Positions 1 through 7,907 of a stretch of 24,381 nucleotides of DNA are shown here, in pieces. A model generated the notes under the pieces. The model worked only from the letters and a program-made list of their open reading frames with translations, did not search any database and was not told the DNA's origin. A program made the translations under genes and the position numbers. Position 1 is the stretch's first letter, and every line of letters begins with the position of its first letter. The DNA comes from an uncultured Clostridia bacterium (GTDB lineage: Bacteria > Bacillota > Clostridia > Christensenellales > Aristaeellaceae): positions 1-24,381 of the forward strand of contig CAKUAV010000025.1 of the NCBI GenBank assembly GCA_934636425.1, read 5' to 3'.

Positions 1-24
1 GCAGAGCGCTTACAACCCGTTCAC

Positions 25-55
25 CAGCTTGTCAAGACATTTTTTTGACAAGCTG
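25..55. repeat. Inverted repeat, end or junction of the dispersed repeat family
   Basis: CAGCTTGTCAA at 25-35 and TTGACAAGCTG at 45-55 are perfect 11-bp arms around a T-rich loop. The same inverted repeat, longer and perfect, occurs at 24307-24336, and half of it opens the repeat copy at 11584. The following GCCATTGCCTGCCGGGAATG (57-76) is nearly repeated at 24103-24122. I read this as the junction of repeat elements cut by the window edge. A plain hairpin terminator for an upstream gene is the alternative. The rest of 1-253 shows no gene. Confidence 0.6.
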
Positions 56-253
56 AGCCATTGCCTGCCGGGAATGCCTTGAATGACGCCGGGGTGTGGT
101 GCGCTCGCTGAAATCCGTATTCGCCGCTGCGTCGAACGCTGCATTTTTTCACTGATCTTTCAACATCTATGACGGGGTATGAAATGCGCGCTCTGTATGC
201 GCGCTTCTCCGGATTTTGGCGATGAAGTTTTTCGGGGCGCACAGCGGGGCGGC

Positions 254-282
254 TTGCAACGCGCGTTGGCTTGCTGTATAAT
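254..282 (+). promoter_or_regulatory. Sigma-A-type promoter for glpP
   Basis: A -35 box TTGCAA (254-259) and a perfect -10 box TATAAT (277-282) are separated by 17 bp. The predicted transcript starts near 290, leaving a leader of about 35 nt before the glpP start. The ribosome binding site is GGAGG (316-320). Confidence 0.8.
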
Positions 283-323
283 AAAAGGCAAATGCAGCGT
301 TAAAAGCGCTGTGCGGAGGAAGC

Positions 324-893
324 ATGATTAAGAGTGAATTTATTCGGGCGCTCGAGCGGCGGCCGGTGATTGCGGCGGTGCGCGGCGCGCAGGATGTGCG
401 TCGGGCGGCGGACAGCCCCGCGGCGGCGGCCTTTCTGCTGGGCGGTTCGATACTGACGCTGGAGGAAATGACGCGCGCGCTGCACGGCGCGGGCAAGGGT
501 GTGTTCGTGCATCTCGATCTGTGCGAGGGGCTGGGCAAGGACGCGGCGGCGGTCGAATGGTGCGCGCGCTTTGTGAAGCCCGACGGCTTTATCTCCACGC
601 GCTCTCAGCCGCTTCGGCGCGCGGTCGAGCTGGGACTGATGACCATACAGCGCATTTTTCTGGTCGATTCCGGCTCGCTGACCGGCGGAATGCGGCATCT
701 CTCGGCCAATCCGCCCGATTTCATAGAGGTCATGCCCGGCCTTGTGCCCAAGGCGATCGCCCGGCTGAAGGCGGAGCTGCGCCTGCCGGTCATCGCGGGC
801 GGCATGATCACCGAGCGATGCGAGGTCGAGGAGGCCATACGCGCCGGCGCGCTGGCCGTTTCAACGAGCGCGCCCGAGCTGTGGCGGCTTTGA
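324..893 (+). CDS. glpP: Glycerol-3-phosphate responsive antiterminator GlpP
   Basis: This 189-residue protein matches the whole length of the GlpP family (G3P_antiterm, a TIM-barrel fold). Recognisable family blocks are the N-terminal PVIAAVR, FLLGGSILTL, the VFVHLDLCEGLGKD segment, KPDGFISTRS, TIQRIFLVDS, the PGLVPKAI block and the C-terminal AGALAVSTSAPELW. In Bacillus, GlpP with bound glycerol-3-phosphate acts on leader RNA of glp operons to prevent premature termination. GGAGG sits just upstream of the ATG, and a consensus promoter lies at 254-282. No glpF, glpK or glpD is visible here, so its targets are elsewhere or on the unseen flank. The family call is secure; the regulatory target is inference. 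Confidence 0.94.
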   Translation: MIKSEFIRALERRPVIAAVRGAQDVRRAADSPAAAAFLLGGSILTLEEMTRALHGAGKGVFVHLDLCEGLGKDAAAVEWCARFVKPDGFISTRSQPLRRAVELGLMTIQRIFLVDSGSLTGGMRHLSANPPDFIEVMPGLVPKAIARLKAELRLPVIAGGMITERCEVEEAIRAGALAVSTSAPELWRL

Positions 894-960
894 GGAACAT
901 GATTGCACGATCAGGCGGCGGAGAGTTTGCTTTTTGTATTTTTTTCCGCTGAAAAGGATG

Positions 961-980
961 AAAGTTCTGGAGCTTTTTTT
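961..980 (+). terminator. Weak hairpin with T-tail after glpP
   Basis: AAAGTT (961-966) can pair with AGCTTT (971-976) around a 4-nt loop, and the second arm runs straight into a T-run ending at 980. The stem is short and A/T-rich, so termination may be partial. It lies between glpP and the carboxypeptidase gene. Confidence 0.35.
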
Positions 981-1023
981 GAACCGCGTGGCGGCGAGCA
1001 TTGCGAGAGGATGAGTGAAGCGC

Positions 1024-2115
1024 ATGACGATTGACAGAGATTACATTGGCGGCAATATCCGCGTGCTGGGCGTTGACGGCGATACGGTGCGCGTGGAAAA
1101 TGAGCTGCGCGACACGCAGGGCGACTGGTTCTACTGGGCGTTCCGCGTGCGCGGCGCGGCGGGACGGACGCTGACATTCGACTTTGGCGACAAGGCGTGG
1201 GTCGGGCCGTGGGGCGCGGCTGTGAGCCGGGACGGCGAGAACTGGACGTGGGGCGGCGCGGCCTCTGAGGACGGAAAGCGCTTCAGCCATGCCTTTGCGG
1301 CCGATGAGGATGAGGTTTATTTCTGCCATGACCTGCACTATGCGCCCGCGCGGTTTGAGCGCGCTGCGGCTGAGATGAAGCTGCCCATCGGGACGCTGAC
1401 CGTTTCGCGCGGCGGCCATTCCGTGCCGTATGTCACGCTGGAGGCGGGCGCCAGGCATATACTGCTCACGGCGCGCCATCACGCCTGCGAATCGACCGGC
1501 AATTACGTCATGGAGGGCTTTTTGCGGGAATTTTCCGCCGAGCCGCTGGCGGGCTTTTCGGTGATTGCCGTGCCGTTCGCCGATTATGACGGCGTGATTT
1601 GCGGCGATCAGGGCAAGAACCGCGCGCCGCACGACCACAACCGCGATTACATCGACGCGCCGATCTATCCCGAGGTGCGCGCGATCAAGGCGCTGGCGGA
1701 GCAGAACATATACTATGCGCTCGATCTCCACTCTCCCTGGCATAGAGGCAATCCCGGCAACCCCGAGGATTCGACCGATTACATACACATCGTGCGCAAA
1801 AACCGCGAAAAGCAGGCGATGCAGGACAGATTCAGCGCGCTTTTCGAGCGGGAGACGGCCGCTGACCCGAAGGCGCTGCGCTATGAAGGCAGGCGAGACA
1901 TTCACATCAACACGCAGTGGAATCTGGAGAGCGGCCTGAGATCGTCCTGCGGCGCGTTTTATGCGTTCGAGCCGCGCACGCATCTGGCTGTGACTGTGGA
2001 GAGCCCCTATTACGGCACGGCCGACAACCGCGTCACCGCGGCCGCGCTCGTCGAAGAGGGGCGCTGCCTGTATCGCGCGCTCAGGGCGTTCCACAGGGAG
2101 CACGGCGAGGCATAA
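1024..2115 (+). CDS. M14-family zinc carboxypeptidase (cytosolic CCP-like)
   Basis: The predicted 363-residue protein has no signal peptide. Residues ~1-130 resemble the beta-sandwich domain found at the N-terminus of cytosolic M14 carboxypeptidases, including the block WFYWAFRVRGAAGRTLTF. Residues ~130-360 form the M14 catalytic domain. Zinc ligands are H153 and E156 in the HHACES motif and H236 in ALDLHSPW. The catalytic glutamate is E326 in TVESPYYG, and the NRDY block lies between. All catalytic residues are present, so it should be an active carboxypeptidase. Some CCP relatives remove glutamates from side chains or C-termini, but the substrate here is unknown. The start is uncertain: ATG 1024 gives the family-like N-terminus MTIDRDY but lies 13 nt from GAGAGG (1005-1010). 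GTG 1015 lies 4 nt from it and adds three residues. A hairpin follows the stop codon. Confidence 0.85.
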   Translation: MTIDRDYIGGNIRVLGVDGDTVRVENELRDTQGDWFYWAFRVRGAAGRTLTFDFGDKAWVGPWGAAVSRDGENWTWGGAASEDGKRFSHAFAADEDEVYFCHDLHYAPARFERAAAEMKLPIGTLTVSRGGHSVPYVTLEAGARHILLTARHHACESTGNYVMEGFLREFSAEPLAGFSVIAVPFADYDGVICGDQGKNRAPHDHNRDYIDAPIYPEVRAIKALAEQNIYYALDLHSPWHRGNPGNPEDSTDYIHIVRKNREKQAMQDRFSALFERETAADPKALRYEGRRDIHINTQWNLESGLRSSCGAFYAFEPRTHLAVTVESPYYGTADNRVTAAALVEEGRCLYRALRAFHREHGEA

Positions 2116-2117
2116 CG

Positions 2118-2153
2118 AAAGCCCGCACGGCCATGTCGGCTGGCGCGGGCTTT
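2118..2153 (+). terminator. Hairpin after the carboxypeptidase gene
   Basis: AAAGCCCGC (2118-2126) and GCGGGCTTT (2145-2153) form a perfect 9-bp stem starting 2 nt after the stop codon. The T-tract is short (TTTGGCGTATTCTTT), but the position and GC-rich stem fit an intrinsic terminator. The remaining stretch to 2382, between convergent genes, shows no gene. Confidence 0.7.
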
Positions 2154-2382
2154 GGCGTATTCTTTGATGAATCGCCGGCGGGCAATCAGAAAGCGCGTTG
2201 ATCGGCCTTTGACGCTTCAGCGCCGCAAGGGCTTCAGTCCTCGGGATTCCAAACGCGCTTTGGGAATCGCGGCGGCTGCAGCCGAGAATTTGAGCGCAGC
2301 GCTGCGAAAAGCCGCTCAGCCTAAAGCCCGTGATCGCTTTCCCAAGCCGCGAAAAATCGGATTATCCGTTGAAACTCTTCCG

Positions 2383-3300
2383 TCAGGCGCGCGGCGCGTC
2401 CTGCGTATGCTGAGCGCGATACTGCCGCGGCGAGCAGCCGACAGCGCGCCGAAAGACTGTAGAAAAATAGTTGCTGTCCGAAAAGCCGACGGCGTTGGTG
2501 ATCTCCTGTATGCTCATCTGCGTGGTCGCAAGGAAGGTCTGCGCCAGACGAATGCGCAGCGCGTTGACATACTGACGGAAATTCTGATGCGCGTAGCGGT
2601 GGAACAGCCGGCTCAGATAGGACACGCTGCAGTTGAACTGCGCGGCGAGCGCATTCAGCGTCACCGGCGCGGCGTAATAGCGCGCCAGATGGTGGGTCAC
2701 GCGGGCGAACAGCAGCGCCGAGCCGGTCGATTCGCCGTCGGCTTCCTCAAGGCGCGCGGTTTTGTGAATGAGCAGCGTGAACATATGGGCAAGCGGCTTT
2801 ATGAGCGGCGACAGCTCGGCTCTGGTCGGCAGCGTGTGATTGAGCCGCTCGTCGAAGAGATTGACAAGCTCGCCGCGATTTAAGTGAAAGCGCCGCGACA
2901 CCGCGTCAATGCGCGCCATGGCCTGCGCGCGCTCTGCGCCGTAGCCGCTCACGCATATGAAGCCGACCGCCCTGCCGCTGTCGCCGCGCACGGGATAGAT
3001 CCACTCGGTCATGCCCGCCCAGCACATGCCGCAGTATTCGCCCGCCTGCGCTCTGGCGAGCACTTTGTCCTGCCGCTTGATGCAGTGCTCCCACAGCGCC
3101 GTTTCGGTTTTCAGATAGACGCAGAAGGGGTTTTTGTGGATGTTGCAGGCCAGCAGCCGGTCGGCGCAGGTGTGCAGCACATGATCGAGCCAGTGAACGG
3201 TGACGTCCAGATGATGCTCGCGGCGAAGGACGTCCATATAGGCGAATATGTCCGAGAGCAGCTCGTCGATCAGCTGAGAATCCCTTTCGATTTCCGGCAT
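2383..3300 (-). CDS. AraC-family regulator with PocR-type sensory domain
   Basis: The predicted protein has 305 residues. Residues ~8-150 match the PocR ligand-binding domain, with the typical cysteine pattern: FCVYLK, then EHCIKRQ, then CGMCWAGMTEWIYPV. The C-terminal ~100 residues are an AraC double helix-turn-helix; the first helix-turn-helix includes LNALAAQFNCSVSYLSRLF and the second includes IQEITNAVGFSDSNYFSTVF. The open frame extends far upstream through the neighbouring gene's antisense, but AAGGAGGG before ATG 3300 fixes the true start. It is divergent from the FAD oxidoreductase gene with about 237 bp between them, so that gene is the likely target. PocR domains sense small molecules, and in related regulators the conserved cysteines have been linked to metal or ligand binding. 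The inducer is not deducible. Confidence 0.92.
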   Translation of the reverse strand: MPEIERDSQLIDELLSDIFAYMDVLRREHHLDVTVHWLDHVLHTCADRLLACNIHKNPFCVYLKTETALWEHCIKRQDKVLARAQAGEYCGMCWAGMTEWIYPVRGDSGRAVGFICVSGYGAERAQAMARIDAVSRRFHLNRGELVNLFDERLNHTLPTRAELSPLIKPLAHMFTLLIHKTARLEEADGESTGSALLFARVTHHLARYYAAPVTLNALAAQFNCSVSYLSRLFHRYAHQNFRQYVNALRIRLAQTFLATTQMSIQEITNAVGFSDSNYFSTVFRRAVGCSPRQYRAQHTQDAPRA

Positions 3301-3412
3301 GGCGATTCCCTCCTTCGGATGAACGCGGGGCGAGCACAAAAACGTGCGGCTCATGGAGAACCCCGCATCGCACATGGCGGCAAAATGGGGCGGCCTGTGC
3401 AGTATGCCCATC

Positions 3413-3441
3413 AGTATATCAAAAAATGCGCAAAATCGCAA
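3413..3441 (-). promoter_or_regulatory. Promoter of the PocR/AraC regulator gene
   Basis: Read on the minus strand, TTGCGA (3436-3441) is separated by 17 bp from TATACT (3413-3418), giving a leader of about 105 nt to the start at 3300. The A-rich stretch 3420-3475 between the divergent promoters is a plausible place for regulator binding, but I see no clear repeated operator. Confidence 0.65.
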
Positions 3442-3494
3442 GAAAACAGTGAAAAGAGAGCAAAATTTCAAAGGAATGCGCATGAGCGGCATGG

Positions 3495-3500
3495 TATGAT
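3495..3500 (+). promoter_or_regulatory. Candidate -10 box of the FAD oxidoreductase gene
   Basis: TATGAT lies 38 bp before the start at 3538. No good -35 box sits 16-18 bp upstream, where the sequence is AGGAAT. A poor -35 is common in activator-dependent promoters and fits control by the divergent AraC-type protein. The call rests on one hexamer. Confidence 0.4.
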
Positions 3501-3537
3501 TAGGCCATGGCAATGCATTTCGGAGAGGATGATTGAG

Positions 3538-4830
3538 ATGACGTTTTACGAGGAACCCGCCCGCAGGATTCCTGTGATCGATGCGGTGGACGTGCTGGTG
3601 GCCGGCTCGGGCCCGGCGGGCTTTTCGGCGGCGGTGTGCGCGGCGCGTCAGGGGGCGCGCGTGATGCTGATCGAGGCGCTGGGCGCGGTGGGCGGCATCG
3701 CCACATCGGGCATGATGAGCCACTTTACCGGCTCGGTGAAGAGCGAATTCTATGAGGAGCTGCTCGGGCGCATGATGGAAAAGCGGCGCTTTCCCGACGA
3801 AAAGGCGCCCCGCGTGACAATCGATCCGGAGCAGCTCAAGCAGATCGAGCTGGATATGCTGAATGAGGCCGGCGTGAAGCTGCGGCTCTACACGTTCGTC
3901 AGCGGCGCGATCGTGGAGGAAGGCGCAATCCGGGGCGTGATTCTGGAGAGCAAATCGGGCCGCGAGGCGGTCATGGCGAAGATCGTGATCGACGCGACCG
4001 GCGACGGCGACGTGGCGGCGCGCGCGGGCGTGCCCTTCTGGCTGGGGCGCGAGGAGGATCACCTGATGCAGCCGGTGACGATCATGTTCAAGGTGGCGGG
4101 CGTGGACACCGACCGCGCCGTGTTCCCCGGCAGCTTCGAGACGACTGTGGAGACCGAGAAGGGCGAACTGCAGGCGCTGGCGAAGGAAAAGCTGCCCTTC
4201 CCGGCGGGACACGTGCTGCTCTACCGCACGACGCTGCCCGGCGTTGTGACGCTCAACATGACCAACGCCATAGGCATAGACGGCACCAGCGCCGACGATC
4301 TGACGCGCGGCGAGATGATCTGCCGCAGCCAGATGGAGGCCATCGTGAGCTTCCTGCGCGAATACGCGCCCGGCTACGAAAACTGCTATCAGATCGGCTC
4401 GGCGTCGCTGCTTGGCGTGCGCGAGACGCGGCATTTCAAAGGCGAATACACGCTCACAAGCGAGGATGTGCTCTCCTGCGCGCGCTTTGACGACTGGGTG
4501 GTGCGCGAGGCGCGCTTCAACTTCGACGTACACAACCTCACCGGCGCGAGTCTGGACAGAACCGGCGCGCAGAAGCACTTCCCGAAGGACAATCAGTACG
4601 AGATACCGTATCGCTGCCTGATTCCGCAGGGGATCGACAATCTGCTGCTGGCCGGGCGCTGCATTTCCGGCACGCACATGGCGCACTCGAACTATCGCGT
4701 CATGCCGATGTGCGTGGCCATGGGCGAGGCGGCGGGCTGCGCGGCGGCGCTGGCCGTGCGGCAGGGCGTGAGCGTGCGCGCCGTCGACGCGCGCGACATT
4801 CAGGCGCTGCTCACGCAGGGGGAAAAGTAA
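3538..4830 (+). CDS. FAD-dependent oxidoreductase (FAD_oxidored family)
   Basis: The predicted protein has 430 residues and no signal peptide. The N-terminal Rossmann FAD-binding motif is GSGPAG at 23-28, and E46 at the end of the second strand would bind the ribose. It is followed by the GAVGGIATSG segment typical of the FAD_oxidored family. The conserved IDATGDGDVAARAGVPF block, the late TRHFKGEY segment, and LLLAGRCISGTHMAHSNYRV with MGEAAG near the C-terminus complete the family pattern. Members oxidise or reduce varied organic substrates; the substrate here is unknown. ATG 3538 has GGAGAGG (3522-3528) 9 nt upstream, whereas the in-frame ATG 3529 abuts that site. Earlier frame extensions are antisense to the regulator. 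It probably forms a two-gene regulon with the divergent PocR/AraC regulator. Confidence 0.88.
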   Translation: MTFYEEPARRIPVIDAVDVLVAGSGPAGFSAAVCAARQGARVMLIEALGAVGGIATSGMMSHFTGSVKSEFYEELLGRMMEKRRFPDEKAPRVTIDPEQLKQIELDMLNEAGVKLRLYTFVSGAIVEEGAIRGVILESKSGREAVMAKIVIDATGDGDVAARAGVPFWLGREEDHLMQPVTIMFKVAGVDTDRAVFPGSFETTVETEKGELQALAKEKLPFPAGHVLLYRTTLPGVVTLNMTNAIGIDGTSADDLTRGEMICRSQMEAIVSFLREYAPGYENCYQIGSASLLGVRETRHFKGEYTLTSEDVLSCARFDDWVVREARFNFDVHNLTGASLDRTGAQKHFPKDNQYEIPYRCLIPQGIDNLLLAGRCISGTHMAHSNYRVMPMCVAMGEAAGCAAALAVRQGVSVRAVDARDIQALLTQGEK

Positions 4831-4893
4831 AGGCGCATGGCGAACCGCGGCGGCTCGGGGAAATCGGGACGCTTGCCATGCGATGAATATTTG

Positions 4894-4934
4894 AAAACCC
4901 ACGATCTTTCGATTGGTCGAAAAATCGTGGGTTT
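4894..4934. terminator. Strong bidirectional terminator between convergent genes
   Basis: AAACCCACGAT at 4895-4905 pairs with ATCGTGGGTTT at 4924-4934, and the inner CTTTCGA/TCGAAA arms extend the stem almost to a 4-nt loop. T-rich sequence follows on both strands. It serves the FAD oxidoreductase gene (plus) and the ThuA-like gene (minus). Confidence 0.9.
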
Positions 4935-4973
4935 GCTTTATACGATGGTCAATGGCGGCGTGAGTGCAACTGG

Positions 4974-5690
4974 TTACAGCCCGTATTTTTCCGGCGTGAG
5001 GTGATGCTGGGCGGCGTACTGCCTGCCCTCAGCCGCCCAGACGAGCCCGCGCTCCATCAGCACGGCCGCTTCGGGCGATTTGTCGAAAACGTCGTCGTGG
5101 TGGCCGAGCGAATTGTAGAACACGCGGCCGCAGCCCCAGTATTTCGTCCAGACGACCGGCATATCGACCGGCTTGTTGGCGCAGTGAGGGCCGGCGGCGA
5201 CAGGAAAGCGCGTCGTGGCCAGCACCTCGATCGCCGGATCGACGTGCAGATAATACTGCTCGCTGCACACCTCGAAATCCTCGATCCCCTCGACGATCGG
5301 GCTGGAGCCGCGCCGCACATTGACCGTGTAGCGCGTGCCGTCGTTGCCGGGATGCGCCACCCACTGCCCGCCGATCATGAACTGCCAGTCGGTGTCCTGA
5401 CGGAACGCGTCGCACAGCCCGCCGTGACAGCCGGCCAGTCCCGTGCCCGCCGCCACCGCGCGGGAGATGTTCTCCACATATTTGTGATCGATTTCGCCCA
5501 TCGTCCAGCTCATGACGATCAGATCGAGCGCCCTGAGCGCCTCCGCGTCGGCGAGCGGCTCCTGCGTGTCCGAAACGGTGACGGCATAGCCGTTTCTTTC
5601 GAGCATGCGGGCGAAGCGCTGAGCGACCGGCGCGGGCTCATGACCCTGCCAGCCGCCCTGAATGATGAGGACGTTTTTCGTATCGGCCAT
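4974..5690 (-). CDS. ThuA-like domain protein
   Basis: This 238-residue protein matches the ThuA-like family, a class I glutamine-amidotransferase-like fold. Visible blocks are the N-terminal NVLIIQGGWQGHE, LDLIVMSWTMGEI, GTGLAGCHGGLCDAF, MIGGQWVAHPGN, YYLHVDPAIEVLATTRF, MPVVWTKYWGCGRVFYNSLGHHDDVF and the C-terminal RGLVWAAEG. The family is named from Sinorhizobium trehalose-use genes and often sits beside Gfo/Idh/MocA dehydrogenases in keto-sugar or glycoside pathways. The Gfo/Idh gene divergent across the next intergenic region fits that pattern. ATG 5690 is preceded by GGAGG on the minus strand. There is no signal peptide, so it is cytoplasmic. The exact reaction is not known. Confidence 0.9.
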   Translation of the reverse strand: MADTKNVLIIQGGWQGHEPAPVAQRFARMLERNGYAVTVSDTQEPLADAEALRALDLIVMSWTMGEIDHKYVENISRAVAAGTGLAGCHGGLCDAFRQDTDWQFMIGGQWVAHPGNDGTRYTVNVRRGSSPIVEGIEDFEVCSEQYYLHVDPAIEVLATTRFPVAAGPHCANKPVDMPVVWTKYWGCGRVFYNSLGHHDDVFDKSPEAAVLMERGLVWAAEGRQYAAQHHLTPEKYGL

Positions 5691-5725
5691 AGCGATTCCT
5701 CCATAAGAGCCTGTTTATCAAGTCT

Positions 5726-5731
5726 ATTATA
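5726..5731 (-). promoter_or_regulatory. -10 box of the thuA-like gene
   Basis: On the minus strand this reads TATAAT, 35 bp before the start codon at 5690. The -35 region at 16-18 bp is poor (CTTCTC or similar), which may mean activator dependence. The divergent AraC-type protein is the obvious candidate. Confidence 0.5.
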
Positions 5732-5783
5732 GCGCAAAACGGCCGCCGGAGAAGATTGCTTTTCTGCCAAATGTTGATTTGTT

Positions 5784-5812
5784 TTGACATGCGGGCTATT
5801 TAGTGATATGAT
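5784..5812 (+). promoter_or_regulatory. Consensus promoter for the AraC-Gfo/Idh-CE15-TIM barrel operon
   Basis: TTGACA (5784-5789) and TATGAT (5807-5812) have a 17-bp spacer. The roughly 100-nt leader that follows includes the hairpin GGGGAC/GTCCCC (5825-5839). Confidence 0.85.
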
Positions 5813-5813
5813 T

Positions 5814-5842
5814 AAAAGGGGAGAGGGGACTGTGTCCCCTTT
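5814..5842 (+). promoter_or_regulatory. Leader hairpins in the 5' UTR of the sugar operon
   Basis: Two pairings compete for the same strand: GGGGAC (5825-5830) with GTCCCC (5834-5839), and AAAGGGGA (5815-5822) with TCCCCTTT (5835-5842). They start within a few bases of the predicted transcription start. A regulatory role is possible but unproven, and no T-run long enough for a classic attenuator follows. Confidence 0.35.
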
Positions 5843-5917
5843 CCGACCGGAGGACGCGCGATTTGGGGGCGGCAAGCCCTTAACAGGACGCCGGGGCGAA
5901 AGAAGGGAGGCGGAGAT

Positions 5918-6718
5918 GTGCCGACGTATTTCTATGAAAATCTGAACAGGCCGTTTACGGCCAGCCTGCGGGATACGTTTGATTTTCCGCCGCATATTCA
6001 TCATCAGGTTGAAGTGTGCGTACAGATCAGAGGCGAGCAGGAGGTGAGCGTGGACGGAAAGAGCCGCACGCTCGAATCGGGCGATGCGGCGCTGATACTG
6101 CCCAACTGCGTTCATTCCTACAGGCAGGTGACGCCCGGCCGCTGCGTGCTCGCGATATTCGATCCCTCCTATGCCGGCGCGTATATGGATAGGCTGCAGC
6201 GCGCCGCCTGCGCCGAGCCGTTCGTCAAGGCGGCGCATTCGGACATACTGCTGGCGCTGCTGTGTCTGGCGCGCGACGAGCACATTGACGAAATGCTGGC
6301 CACGGCCTACATGAGCGTGGCGGTGGGGCGGCTTCTGTCCGCGGTCAGGCTGACGGAGCGCGGCACGGCGGTCGAGACCGACGATCTCAGGCGCGTGCTG
6401 GGCTACATCGGCGCGCATATCGATGAAAAGATCACGCTGGACACGCTCTCGTCCAGCCTGTACATCAACCGCTATTCGATTTCGCGCCTCTTTTCCGAGC
6501 GCATGGGCTGCGGGCTGAACGAATACGTCAACACGCTCAGAGCCGACCGCGCGCGCAGCCTGCTCAGGGACACGTCCATGCCGCTGAGCGAGGTGTGCCG
6601 GCGCAGCGGCTTTGAGAGCGAGAGGACGTTTTACCGCGTTTTCCGCGAGCAGTACGGCGCGTCGCCGCGGCAGTATGGCCGCACGGCCGCCCTCACGGAC
6701 AATGCGGATAAACGATAA
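5918..6718 (+). CDS. AraC-family regulator with N-terminal cupin domain
   Basis: The predicted protein has 266 residues. Residues ~10-95 form a cupin sensory domain, with HIHHQVEVCVQIRGEQ and the ESGDAALILPNCVHSY turn. Residues ~165-262 are the two AraC helix-turn-helix units: ITLDTLSSSLYINRYSISRLF, then MPLSEVCRRSGFESERTFYRVF, closed by GASPRQY. Translation starts at GTG 5918, 7 nt after GGGAGG; the overlapping ATG 5916 is out of frame. It is the first gene of an operon with the Gfo/Idh dehydrogenase 42 bp downstream and is divergent from the thuA-like gene. It therefore probably activates both directions in response to a sugar or uronic acid. Confidence 0.92.
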   Translation: MPTYFYENLNRPFTASLRDTFDFPPHIHHQVEVCVQIRGEQEVSVDGKSRTLESGDAALILPNCVHSYRQVTPGRCVLAIFDPSYAGAYMDRLQRAACAEPFVKAAHSDILLALLCLARDEHIDEMLATAYMSVAVGRLLSAVRLTERGTAVETDDLRRVLGYIGAHIDEKITLDTLSSSLYINRYSISRLFSERMGCGLNEYVNTLRADRARSLLRDTSMPLSEVCRRSGFESERTFYRVFREQYGASPRQYGRTAALTDNADKR

Positions 6719-6760
6719 ATTAACAAGCGGCAAACGGAATCCTGAAGGAGGATAAAAACC

Positions 6761-7837
6761 ATGGCAAAGCCTGTCAGAATTGGTCTGGTCGGCCTTGGCC
6801 GCGCGGGCTGGGGCATGCATCTGGAGGAACTCAAGGGCAAAGAGGACAAGTGCGTGATCGTCGCCGCGTGCGACATCATTCCCGAGCGCCTCGAGAAGAT
6901 GAAGGAGCGCTTCCCCGAGGTTCACACCTACGATAAAATCGAGGATCTGATCCGCGATCCCGACGTCGAGCTGGTGTCCGTCGCGACCCGCTCCTGCGAT
7001 CACTACAGGCACGTCAAAATGGCGCTGCTTGCCGGCAAGGATGTTCTGGGCGAAAAGCCGATGTGCATGACCTATGAGCAGGCGCTCGAGCTCAAGAGCC
7101 TGAGCGAGGGCGACAACGGCTGCGGCCGCCTGTTCATCCGCCACAACCGCCGCTTCGAGCCGAACTTCCTCTTCGCCAAAAAACTGATAGACAGCGGCAA
7201 GCTGGGCGACGTCTTTGAAATTCGTCTGGCGCGCAACAACTATCAGCGCCGCAACGACTGGCAGACCATATCCGACTTTGGCGGCGGCCAGATGCTCAAC
7301 TGGGGCCCGCACATTGTGGATCATTCGCTGCGCCTGCTGGAATCCCCGCTCAAGAACCTCAGCTCCTGGCTGCGTCAGGTGGCCGCGGGCGGCGACTGCG
7401 AGGATCATCTGAAGCTGGTGCTCGAGGGCGAGAACGGCCGAATCGTCGACATGGAGATCAGCGGCGGCTGCGCGCTGCCCGTGCCCGAGTATCGCATCTA
7501 CGGCAGCCGCGGCTCCTGTGTGATCGAGGCCGGCGGCAAGGCGGCGCATCTGCGCTATATCGACCCCGATCAGGTGCTCCCGCCCGTTGTGTCCGATCCC
7601 GGCACGCCGGTTCAGCACTTCGGTAAGAGCGGCACGTTCAAGGCCGCCGACGAGCCGCGCTGGATCGAGGCGGACGTGGAGATCAAGCAGTATCCGCTCG
7701 ACCAGATCTGGGGCTGCCTGTACGACACCATACGCGAGGGCAAGCCCTTCCCGATCACGCTGGAGGAGGCCGTCGAGGTCATTCATGTGATCGACATGGC
7801 CAAGAGCGCCAGCGCCTTCCCGTTCAAGCTGAAGTAA
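6761..7837 (+). CDS. Gfo/Idh/MocA-family sugar dehydrogenase
   Basis: The predicted protein has 358 residues. The NAD(P)-binding Rossmann domain opens with IGLVGLGRAG, and the EKP motif at 98-100 carries the catalytic lysine K99. The C-terminal alpha/beta domain holds GGGQMLNWGPHIVDH, with H184, D187 and H188 at the positions expected for substrate binding and catalysis. The family oxidises or reduces a hydroxyl on a sugar, inositol or glycoside, often at C3. AAGGAGG precedes ATG 6761. It lies between the cupin-AraC gene and the CE15-like esterase gene on one transcript. The ThuA-like and TIM-barrel neighbours recall keto-glycoside pathways. The substrate is not deducible from sequence alone. 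Confidence 0.92.
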   Translation: MAKPVRIGLVGLGRAGWGMHLEELKGKEDKCVIVAACDIIPERLEKMKERFPEVHTYDKIEDLIRDPDVELVSVATRSCDHYRHVKMALLAGKDVLGEKPMCMTYEQALELKSLSEGDNGCGRLFIRHNRRFEPNFLFAKKLIDSGKLGDVFEIRLARNNYQRRNDWQTISDFGGGQMLNWGPHIVDHSLRLLESPLKNLSSWLRQVAAGGDCEDHLKLVLEGENGRIVDMEISGGCALPVPEYRIYGSRGSCVIEAGGKAAHLRYIDPDQVLPPVVSDPGTPVQHFGKSGTFKAADEPRWIEADVEIKQYPLDQIWGCLYDTIREGKPFPITLEEAVEVIHVIDMAKSASAFPFKLK

Positions 7838-7843
7838 TCGATC

Positions 7844-7874
7844 GCCGGCGCGGCGTGCGTTTCGCTGCGCCGGC
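7844..7874 (+). other. Intercistronic hairpin
   Basis: GCCGGCGC (7844-7851) pairs perfectly with GCGCCGGC (7867-7874), and inner bases extend the stem. It lies 6 nt after the dehydrogenase stop codon and has no T-run, so a terminator is unlikely. It may mark an mRNA processing or stabilising point between the operon genes, which would give them unequal expression. Confidence 0.5.
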
Positions 7875-7907
7875 CATATTCCTGCAAACAGGAGAGGAGA
7901 AAACGCT

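Noticed and set aside
912..951. Terminator from the GCGGA/TCCGC pairing after glpP
   Set aside because: The T-run lies inside a very large loop and not after the stem, so it does not have terminator form.
2884..3537. Upstream extension of the FAD oxidoreductase frame
   Set aside because: It lies antisense to the regulator and its promoter. The Rossmann motif begins only after 3538, where a good ribosome site is present.
3301..4902. Upstream extension of the PocR/AraC reading frame
   Set aside because: It is antisense to the FAD oxidoreductase. A strong ribosome site and promoter fix the regulator's start at 3300.
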